Below are positions 29,326 through 35,638 of a stretch of 59,044 nucleotides of DNA, piece by piece; positions within the stretch are counted from its first letter, which is position 1, and every line of letters starts with the position of its first letter. This stretch comes from JACDCY01 sp964350145 (lineage in GTDB: Bacteria; Gemmatimonadota; Gemmatimonadetes; Gemmatimonadales; Gemmatimonadaceae): assembly GCA_964350145.1 (NCBI GenBank), contig CAYGJL010000019.1:1-59044 (forward strand), given 5' to 3'. The notes beneath the pieces are model-generated. The model was not told where the DNA came from. It did no database searches and was given only the letters and a program-made list of their open reading frames with translations. The position numbers and the translations under genes were made by a program.

Positions 29326-29401
29326 AGTCAACTACGAAGACCATGCAACTGCAAGAGTGCCGGCGGAGCAAAGTGCACGGCCATCGCCGTAAATTCACCC
29401 C

Positions 29402-29944
29402 GTGCTGAATGGGATCTTCATTCTAGCGGAGCTGCACGGCGAAGCCGCAGAGCAGATCGCGGCGATAAATGCGCGCTTCGACAGGAAGCTTGCGGCCGCC
29501 AAGCCGCCGCACGTCACCGTGGCTGGATCGTCCGGAGTCGGACCGATACCGCCGTCGGTCACCGCTGAGGAGTTGGAGCGGGCGCTGCGTCCCGTGGCCC
29601 ACGCGACGGCGCCGCTGGAGCTGGAATTCGGCAGTCCCATCCGGTTCATGCAGACCGACATCGTGGTTCTACCGCTGAGCCCGCACGGCCGGCTGCGCGA
29701 GCTGCACGATCGCATCGCCACGTCCGGTCTTCCATTCGCGCGCGCGCGCTTTTCGTTCACTCCGCACGTGACGCTGAGCCTGTACCCGCGGCTCACGGCT
29801 GAGGCGGCGCGGGAGCTGTTGTCGGCGCAGATCGAGGGAAAGTGTCTGATTGACAAGCTGCAATGCTACCACACGCGGGATCCCCAGCCCGCGCGCAAGC
29901 TGCTCGAGCTGAGCTTGACGGGACCGGGGCGCGAGGTCGGCTAG
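29402..29944 (+). CDS. 2H phosphoesterase (2'-5' RNA ligase family)
   Basis: A GTG at 29402 starts a 180-residue protein with two histidine motifs, PHVTVAG near residue 36 and PHVTLSL near residue 120, that define the 2H phosphoesterase fold (ThpR/LigT group). The duplicated halves are of similar length. These enzymes open or form 2',3'-cyclic or 2'-5' phosphodiester bonds in RNA or nucleotides. The natural substrate is usually unknown. It lies convergent to the acyltransferase gene with a four-base gap. Confidence 0.85.
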   Translation: MLNGIFILAELHGEAAEQIAAINARFDRKLAAAKPPHVTVAGSSGVGPIPPSVTAEELERALRPVAHATAPLELEFGSPIRFMQTDIVVLPLSPHGRLRELHDRIATSGLPFARARFSFTPHVTLSLYPRLTAEAARELLSAQIEGKCLIDKLQCYHTRDPQPARKLLELSLTGPGREVG

Positions 29945-29948
29945 CGGC

Positions 29949-31265
29949 TCAGCGCGGCTCGCGAGTGACGCGGTCGCGCAGCGTGTGGAGCCGGCGAGCC
30001 AGCTCGGCCTGGCGCAATCGCAGCTCGCCTAAACGCCGCGCGCGCGAGCGCAGAAGAACGAAGCGGCGAGCGTCGCTCCACGCGTCGGCCGCCTGCTCGA
30101 GCAGCGAAAGCGTTGCCAGGGCCAGTAACGGCAGCAACACCAGGGCGGCGAGTCCCGCCGGCCATCCGGCATTGATCCAGATCACCGCGGTCAGCAGCGC
30201 GATCCACAGGAGGAACAGCGCCGTGCCGGCTACGAGCTTGACCGACGCGCGACTGGCTCCATCCGGCGCGGTGAGGTTCACGATCACCGCGGTGAACCGA
30301 TACGGCGCCCAGAAGAGAACGGCGCCCACCCACGCGATCGCGAGCTGCAGCGGCAGCGTGATCCTGGTCGCTGACCAGCGCGCGGCTCCGGGCAGATCGG
30401 TTTCGGCGTGGAGGTCGGCGGGCTCCAGGCCGAAGAGGTCCAGTGCCCGCGCGTGCCGCCGGATCTCGCGGGCGAGGTTGATCGCTGCGGTGTCGCCTTC
30501 GCGGCGGGCGGCGGAAAGTATTCGCGCGGCTTCTCGCCAGCGGTCCACCTGCGTGCCGGATGCGGGGCCCGCGCCGTGCTCTGCGACGAACACCGCCTCC
30601 GCGGCGGCGACCAGGGCGGAATCCTCCCACTGCTCGAGGTTGAGCGTCACCGCGCGCAATGCCCGGTCGATTCGCGCGGTCAATTCCTTCACCGCTTCGG
30701 GAGAGTCTTCGGTGCCCGTGACGTCGTCCCAGCGAACCGGGTCGCCGACGAGCACGTGCGCGCCGGAGCGGAACTCTTCCTTGTTGCGCAGCACCAGCCC
30801 GACGGGGATTATCGGGAAAACACCGCCCAGACGGGATCTCGCGCCGAGGGCGATTCGTGCCGCTCCGGTGCGGAGCGACGCGATGGATGGCGCGTCATGG
30901 CTCATCCCCTCGGGAAAGATCCCGACGGCCGCGCCGGCCAGCAGCGCGTCGTGCGCCGCGCGGAACATGTTCGCGTTCTGCTGGACGAGGACGGGGTTGT
31001 CGCGCGGCCGGTACACCGGAATCGCGCCGACCGCCGTGACGGCCCACGACGTCCATGGATCGGAGAAGAGCGGCGCCTTCGCCAGGAATCGCACCGGCCT
31101 GCGCGCGACGGCGGCGAGAAAGAGCGGGTCGAGCAGCGAGTTGGGATGGTTTCCGGCGAGCAGCAGCGGACCGTCACGGGGGATCTCTCCGCCGGTGATC
31201 GTGGTCCGGTAAAACGTTCTGGTAGCGAACGCGGCAACCCGAGAAAACAACGGCAGCAACCACAT
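29949..31265 (-). CDS. Lysophospholipid/glycerol-phosphate acyltransferase (PlsC superfamily)
   Basis: The ATG at 31265 (MWLLPLFSRV) gives 438 residues; the longer frame would overlap the arsR promoter and gene. The acyltransferase domain begins with GNHPNSLLD at residues 38-46, where histidine and aspartate are five residues apart rather than the usual four. FPEGMSHD follows near residue 112. The C-terminal half has membrane segments near 295-315 and 325-370 and a basic amphipathic end. The HPNSLLD form is seen in the GPAT-like subgroup that includes fungal Gat proteins. It should acylate glycerol-3-phosphate or a lysophospholipid at the inner membrane. It is divergent from the sulfide operon. 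Confidence 0.87.
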   Translation of the reverse strand: MWLLPLFSRVAAFATRTFYRTTITGGEIPRDGPLLLAGNHPNSLLDPLFLAAVARRPVRFLAKAPLFSDPWTSWAVTAVGAIPVYRPRDNPVLVQQNANMFRAAHDALLAGAAVGIFPEGMSHDAPSIASLRTGAARIALGARSRLGGVFPIIPVGLVLRNKEEFRSGAHVLVGDPVRWDDVTGTEDSPEAVKELTARIDRALRAVTLNLEQWEDSALVAAAEAVFVAEHGAGPASGTQVDRWREAARILSAARREGDTAAINLAREIRRHARALDLFGLEPADLHAETDLPGAARWSATRITLPLQLAIAWVGAVLFWAPYRFTAVIVNLTAPDGASRASVKLVAGTALFLLWIALLTAVIWINAGWPAGLAALVLLPLLALATLSLLEQAADAWSDARRFVLLRSRARRLGELRLRQAELARRLHTLRDRVTREPR

Positions 31266-31394
31266 GCCGCCAAAGCTCGCGGCATGGCGCCCGGTCGGGC
31301 CAGTGCGACGTTCCGGGCGGCGACAGGAAAAGGGATCGCGATATCGCCGTGCCGAGCTCGAGCCCCGACTTCGCAGAGGTTCGTAGCACCCCCT

Positions 31395-31430
31395 TGACCC
31401 GGAAACTCTATTCAAGTACATATTTGAATA
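31395..31430 (+). promoter_or_regulatory. Promoter and palindromic operator of the arsR-rhodanese operon
   Basis: TTGACC at 31395-31400 is a good -35 box; 17 bases later an AT-rich TACATA is a weak -10. A palindrome TATTCAA-N8-TTGAATA spans 31410-31431 and covers the -10. ATTCAA...TTGAAT arms match ArsR/SmtB-type operators. GAGGG precedes the ATG at 31447. Binding here would block its own operon. Confidence 0.65.
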
Positions 31431-31446
31431 ATCAAGTGAGGGTCGG

Positions 31447-32127
31447 ATGGGAAGTCGGGGAGGCAAAGAGCGGATATACGAGCAGCTCGCGCGAATCGGT
31501 AAGGCCGTAGCCAGCGGCCGGCGCATGGAACTGCTCGAGGTTCTCGCCCAGGGTGAGCGGACAGTGGAGAAGCTCGCCAGGGAAACGACGCTCTCGGTCG
31601 CGAACACCTCCCACCATCTGCGGGCGCTACGGGACGCGGGGTTGGTGGACGCGCGAAAGGAAGGGCTGTACGTCCACTACCGGCTCGCGGACCTGGGTGT
31701 GTACGAGCTGCTCCGACTCATGCGCGAGATTGGCGAGCGCCGTCTTTCGGAGCTCAATGATCTGGTGGCCAGCTACCTCACCGCGCGCGACGAACTCGAG
31801 CCGGTGACACGGGAAGGGCTTCTCGATCGGGCTCGAGCGGGGACAGTGCTCGTCGTCGACGTCCGACCCGAGGAGGAGTACCTCGCCGGTCACATTCCCG
31901 GAGCGATTTCTATCCCGCTCGCGGAGCTGGAGCGCCGCGTCAGCGAAATTCCGGCGGACAAGGACGTCGTCGCGTACTGCCGGGGGCCGTACTGCGTTCT
32001 CGTGTTTCGCGCAGTCGAGATCCTTCGACTCCGCGGACATCGGGCCAGGCGCCTGATGGAGGGGTTCCCGGAATGGCGCGCCGCGGGGCTGCCTGTCGAG
32101 ACTTCCGCGCCAGAGGAGGCGGCATGA
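31447..32127 (+). CDS. ArsR-family regulator fused to a rhodanese domain
   Basis: The 226-residue fusion has an N-terminal winged helix (LARETTLSVANTSHHLRALRDAGLV near residues 42-66) and a C-terminal rhodanese domain from about 125 (VVDVRPEEEYLAGHIPGAISIP). The catalytic loop is CRGPYC, with Cys178 and Cys183. The ArsR half has no cysteine, so the cysteine pair used by SqrR/BigR-type regulators is missing and sulfur sensing, if any, would have to use the rhodanese loop. The next gene, dsrE-like, overlaps by 4 bp, and an SQR-like gene follows. It probably represses this sulfur operon through the operator at 31410. Confidence 0.9.
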   Translation: MGSRGGKERIYEQLARIGKAVASGRRMELLEVLAQGERTVEKLARETTLSVANTSHHLRALRDAGLVDARKEGLYVHYRLADLGVYELLRLMREIGERRLSELNDLVASYLTARDELEPVTREGLLDRARAGTVLVVDVRPEEEYLAGHIPGAISIPLAELERRVSEIPADKDVVAYCRGPYCVLVFRAVEILRLRGHRARRLMEGFPEWRAAGLPVETSAPEEAA

Positions 32128-32474
32128 ACGTCCTGGTAATTCTGAACGATCCTCCCTATGGCACGGAGCGATGCTACAACGGGCTACGCCTCGCCGGCTC
32201 ATTGGCGCAACGGGACAATGTCGTGGTGAAGATTTTTCTCGCCGGCGACGCTGCCGCATGCGCCAAGAGCGGTCAGAAGGTCCCGCAGGGCTACTACAAC
32301 GTCCAAGCCATGCTCGCCGCGGTAATCCGGCACGGCGGCGGGATAGGGGTTTGCGGAACCTGCATGGATGCGCGCGGGATTACCGAGGCCGAGCTGGTAG
32401 AAGGCGCGCGCCGGAGCTCACTGAGTGAGTGGACGTCCTGGACTATCGAAGCCGACAAGGTCCTCATTTTTTAA
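32124..32474 (+). CDS. DsrE family sulfur-carrier protein
   Basis: The ATG at 32124 overlaps the regulator stop (ATGA) and has a strong site (GAGGAG) upstream. The 116-residue protein opens with VLVILNDPPYGTERCYNGLRLA, the common DsrE/TusD start, and has VCGTC near residue 81, a two-cysteine loop where DsrE proteins carry persulfide. It would relay sulfane sulfur between the SQR-like enzyme and rhodanese. Cytoplasmic location is expected because no signal is seen. Confidence 0.85.
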   Translation: MNVLVILNDPPYGTERCYNGLRLAGSLAQRDNVVVKIFLAGDAAACAKSGQKVPQGYYNVQAMLAAVIRHGGGIGVCGTCMDARGITEAELVEGARRSSLSEWTSWTIEADKVLIF

Positions 32475-32480
32475 CAGGCC

Positions 32481-33638
32481 ATGGCAAAATCACAGACTGT
32501 ACTCGTGCTGGGCGGAGGAGTTGGTGGGTTGGTGACGGCGAACTCCCTGCGCAAGCTACTCCCGAAGGAGCACCGCGTGGTTCTGGTCGAGCGCGAAAGC
32601 TCCTTCGTCTTCGCACCATCATTCCTCTGGCTGATGACGGGCGGCAGGACGGCGGATCAAATTCGCCGCCCGCTGGCCAGGCTGCTGAAGCGCGGCATCG
32701 AGGTCGTGCGTGGCGAAGTCCAGCGGATAGATCCCGGCAAGCGATCAGCGGTCGTCGACGGACGGACCATCGAGGCCGATCATCTCGTGATCGCGCTCGG
32801 AGCGGAGCTCGTGCCGGAAGCCGTTCCGGGCCTCGCCGATGCGGGCCACAACTTCTACACGCTCGAAGGTGCCGGATCTCTGCGCGAAGCTTTCGCTGCT
32901 TTTGCAGGCGGGAAAATCGCCATCCTCACCGCGGCACCGGCGTATAAGTGTCCGGCTGCACCGTACGAAGCCGCGATGCTGCTCGAGTACGCCGTTCGAA
33001 AGCGGAAGCTTCGGGATCGCACGCAGATTGACCTGTACGCGGCGGAGCCAGGGCCCATGGGAGTCGCGGGGCCAGAGGTATCCGCGGCGGTCCGGCAAAT
33101 GGTGGAAAGCAAGGCCGTCACCTATCACCCGGCGCACCAGATCAAGGAAGTGGACGTCGCGGACCGACTGCTCAAGTTCACCAACGGGTTCGAGGCGAAC
33201 TTCGACTTGCTCGCTTTCGTTCCGCCGCACGCGCCACCGCGAGTGGTGCGCGAGACGGACCTGGTGGGCGACACGGGGTGGATTCAGGTGGACCGGCACA
33301 CGTTGGAAACGAAACACCCGGGCGTGTACGCGATCGGTGACGTCGTCTCCATCCCCCTGACCATGGGCAAGCCGCTGCCGAAGGCGGGCGTCTTCGCGCA
33401 CGGCGAAGCGGGAGTAGTCGCGCAGAACATCGCGCGCGCCGTGACGGGACAAGGAAGCGCCGCAACGTTCGCCGGAGCCGGCGAGTGCTTCGTGGAGACC
33501 GGGGATGGGAAAGCCGGATTCGGCAAGGGAGATTTCTATGGCGAGCCGGTGCCGACGATAAAGCTCCACCCCCCGGCGTGGCACTGGCATGCGGCGAAAG
33601 TCCTGTTCGAGAAGAACTGGCTCTACCGCTGGCTCTAG
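32481..33638 (+). CDS. Sulfide:quinone oxidoreductase-like flavoprotein
   Basis: This 385-residue protein has an N-terminal FAD motif (VLVLGGGVGGLVTANSL), a second nucleotide fold (IAILTAAPAYKCPAAPYE) and a C-terminal GVYAIGDVVSIPL segment. Only two cysteines are present: Cys157 in KCPAAPYE and Cys336 in GECFVE. They resemble Cys160 and Cys356 of Acidithiobacillus SQR; the third one (Cys128) is absent. It would oxidise sulfide to sulfane sulfur and pass electrons to quinone at the membrane. The hydrophobic-aromatic end (WHWHAAKVLFEKNWLYRWL) would suit membrane binding. Flavocytochrome c or an NADH-type oxidoreductase are alternatives. Confidence 0.82.
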   Translation: MAKSQTVLVLGGGVGGLVTANSLRKLLPKEHRVVLVERESSFVFAPSFLWLMTGGRTADQIRRPLARLLKRGIEVVRGEVQRIDPGKRSAVVDGRTIEADHLVIALGAELVPEAVPGLADAGHNFYTLEGAGSLREAFAAFAGGKIAILTAAPAYKCPAAPYEAAMLLEYAVRKRKLRDRTQIDLYAAEPGPMGVAGPEVSAAVRQMVESKAVTYHPAHQIKEVDVADRLLKFTNGFEANFDLLAFVPPHAPPRVVRETDLVGDTGWIQVDRHTLETKHPGVYAIGDVVSIPLTMGKPLPKAGVFAHGEAGVVAQNIARAVTGQGSAATFAGAGECFVETGDGKAGFGKGDFYGEPVPTIKLHPPAWHWHAAKVLFEKNWLYRWL

Positions 33639-33678
33639 CCGGCGCAGATCCGTCCCGACTGGGCGATTCCCGTCTGAC

Positions 33679-34323
33679 CTACGAGGCGTACCAGAGCACG
33701 GCGAAGTAGTGGCAAACGGTTCCGGCGAGAACGCAGAGGTGCCACAGGAAGTGGCCGTAGCGAATACGTTTCGAGGCGAAGAAGGCGACGCCACCCGTGT
33801 ACGCGACGCCGCCCGCCAGCAGCAACATCGATCCTGCCAGCGGCACACGCAGCCAGAATGGCCGGATCGCTATCACCGCCAGCCATCCCATCGCGATGTA
33901 TAGGGCGGTCGACAGCACCGGGTGCCACAAGGTGTCGAGCGCCTTGAGCGCTACGCCGATGATGGCGAGGCCCCAGACCACGCCGAACAGCGACCATCCC
34001 CAGGCTCCGCGGAGGACGCCGAGCGTGAACGGCGTGTAGGTGCCGGCTATGAGGAGGAAGATGGCACCATGATCAATCATGCGGAGCACGTGCTTGGCCC
34101 GGCTGTGCGGGACGGCGTGATAGATCGTGGAGGCGAGGTACAGCAGCACCGTGGTGGCTGCGAAGATGGCCGCAGCTACGACATTTCCGGCTGTACCATG
34201 TCGAGCCGAGGCCACGAGGAGGACCGGCGTGCCGGCCAGCGCGGCCAACAGCCCGATTCCGTGACTCACACTGTTGGCGATTTCCTCGCCTCGAGACTGC
34301 GGACGTTCGAGCGTCGGATGCAT
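33679..34323 (-). CDS. Hemolysin III family (PAQR/YqfA-like) membrane protein
   Basis: This 214-residue protein has seven hydrophobic segments. EEIANSVSHGIG at the start, STIYHAVPHSRAKHVLRMIDH (histidines in helix 2-3 region) and FLWHLCVLAGTVCHYFAVLWY at the end are the conserved metal-site motifs of the PAQR superfamily. Bacterial members are named hemolysin III but their roles are unclear; some affect membrane lipid balance. It is convergent to the SQR-like gene. Its start is a GTG or ATG region at 34323 with a clean N-terminus (MHPTLERPQSRGEEI). Confidence 0.9.
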   Translation of the reverse strand: MHPTLERPQSRGEEIANSVSHGIGLLAALAGTPVLLVASARHGTAGNVVAAAIFAATTVLLYLASTIYHAVPHSRAKHVLRMIDHGAIFLLIAGTYTPFTLGVLRGAWGWSLFGVVWGLAIIGVALKALDTLWHPVLSTALYIAMGWLAVIAIRPFWLRVPLAGSMLLLAGGVAYTGGVAFFASKRIRYGHFLWHLCVLAGTVCHYFAVLWYAS

Positions 34324-34480
34324 TGTCCCCGGGGAAATTCCCCGCGCGCTCGGAGAGTGCCGAGCCCGCGTACAGCTGGAATCTTACCTGATGCGGTTCT
34401 CGCGCCAGCCGGCTGTGGCAGATGCGTCGTCACCTCGCCAGGAAGAAGGCGGCGATCCGCATGCACCCCGTCACGCTATC
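34324..34480. other. Intergenic 157 bp, nothing recognised
   Basis: No gene, repeat or convincing promoter is seen between the hemolysin III start and the transglycosylase stop. Both genes run leftward, so this stretch could hold a promoter for the hemolysin III gene. Confidence 0.4.
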
Positions 34481-35299
34481 CTACTCCGCTACCATCGGCT
34501 CCTGCGCGACCTCCGCGGCTGCCGTGCGGCGGTGCTGGCTGTCCGGACCGAAGCCGTACTTCGCCGGGTCCTTGGAGATACGCGCCGCCGCGATCATCAT
34601 CGGCACGTAGTCCCGCGTTTCCCGCGGCAGGCGGCTCGAGATACGGTAGTAATCCGCGTCCGTGCCACGCTCCTTGCCAGTCACCTCGCGCATGATCCGT
34701 CCGACGCGGTTCTCGCCCGTGTTGTACGCCGCGGCCGCGAGATACCACGAGCCGAAGCGGTCGTGCAGGTCTGTCAGATACGCCAGCGCGGCATCGGTCG
34801 CCTTGTCCGGATGGTTGCGCTCGTCCGCGCCACGGTTGACTGTCAGGCCGTAACGCTGACCTGTCTCCGCGATGAACTGCCAGAGTCCGCCCGCCTTCGC
34901 GTGCGAATATGCCTTCGGGTTGAAGCCCGATTCGATCATCGCCAGGTAGATCAGGTCCTGCGGCATGTCGCGGTCGGCGAGCTTCGCCGAGATCATCGGC
35001 TCGAACTTCGGCTTGCGCTCGAGCCACACGGCGAACCGGTCGCGCAGCTTCGGCCGAGTCGTGAAGATTTCGATCCACATGTCCACGCGCTGGTTGTCGA
35101 GGTTGGCGATGTCCCAGCCAGTCGTGGACTCGGCGGGGCGATCGGCAACCGTCGCGAGGGCGTGATCCACGAACGCGATCCCACTGGTGCCCAATCCCGA
35201 GCCGAGCTGCACCGCGACGAGGGCCGCGACCACGACCGTGCCGATGGCCGCGCCAGCGCGGGCTGGTCTGTTGCGCATGAAAGACTCAAATCGGTTCAT
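34481..35299 (-). CDS. Lytic transglycosylase (SLT domain)
   Basis: The ATG at 35299 is preceded by GGAG six bases upstream and gives 272 residues. An N-terminal signal-anchor (GTVVVAALVAVQLG) places it at the inner membrane with the catalytic part in the periplasm. The SLT domain starts near residue 110, with the catalytic glutamate in MIESGFNPKAYSHAKAGGLWQF (about Glu123), AAAYNTGENRVGR and RETRDYVPMMIAA later. It cleaves peptidoglycan strands to 1,6-anhydro ends, like MltD or Slt. There are no LysM repeats. A promoter about 120 bp upstream leaves a long leader. Confidence 0.92.
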   Translation of the reverse strand: MNRFESFMRNRPARAGAAIGTVVVAALVAVQLGSGLGTSGIAFVDHALATVADRPAESTTGWDIANLDNQRVDMWIEIFTTRPKLRDRFAVWLERKPKFEPMISAKLADRDMPQDLIYLAMIESGFNPKAYSHAKAGGLWQFIAETGQRYGLTVNRGADERNHPDKATDAALAYLTDLHDRFGSWYLAAAAYNTGENRVGRIMREVTGKERGTDADYYRISSRLPRETRDYVPMMIAAARISKDPAKYGFGPDSQHRRTAAAEVAQEPMVAE

Positions 35300-35421
35300 G
35301 GCGGTCTCCAATGCTCAGCGTGACCAGAGGGCCACGCGGTTCTTGCCCAAGGCCGGAATACGTCCAGGGAATGGACCAAGAGGTAGATACACCCCTTGAA
35401 TCCAAATGTTTTGCACCTCCC

Positions 35422-35450
35422 AGTATAATATGTTTACGGCCCGATTTCAA
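35422..35450 (-). promoter_or_regulatory. Sigma-70-like promoter for the lytic transglycosylase
   Basis: On the minus strand TTGAAA (35450-35445), exactly 17 bases and then TATACT (35427-35422) form a near-consensus promoter. Transcription would start about 115 bases before the gene, leaving a long untranslated leader. Confidence 0.65.
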
Positions 35451-35538
35451 GAGTCGATTAGCCCCGCTTCAGATGGTTAACATGTTGGTGCCGCGAAGGT
35501 TAGGTTAACTGCTATAGAAGACCATAAATGTGAGAAAT

Positions 35539-35558
35539 CGGGACCTAGCTAGGCCCCG
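35539..35558. promoter_or_regulatory. Near-perfect 20-bp palindrome upstream of the VIT-vWA gene
   Basis: CGGG-A-CCTAG and CTAGG-C-CCCG form inverse arms with a single mismatch and no loop. It is a likely operator for the VIT-vWA/sigma operon because it lies about 80 bp before the start. Confidence 0.45.
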
Positions 35559-35638
35559 TGGGCGGTGGTTAACCGAGCCGATGTGCAAGTCCAGGGGTCG
35601 GCGGCGTCTCCCGAGTGACTCTCACACCACAGGTCCCG

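Larger units (their letters stand above)
35312..35638. other. Divergent intergenic region with leader, palindrome and GGTTAAC motifs
   Basis: About 325 bp between two divergent genes. It holds a minus-strand promoter (35422-35450), a 20-bp palindrome (35539-35558) and three GGTTAAC copies (35475, 35503, 35567). No gene is supported, although a 25-codon leader (GTG 35392 to TGA 35315, minus) is possible. Confidence 0.6.

Noticed and set aside
31265..31607. N-terminal extension of the acyltransferase up to 31607
   Set aside because: It would run across the arsR operator, promoter and first codons and has no domain; the ATG at 31265 begins the conserved part.
35315..35392. Leader peptide of 25 codons before the transglycosylase
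   Set aside because: Only GTG with a poor ribosome site; kept as a possibility in a finding but not called as a gene.
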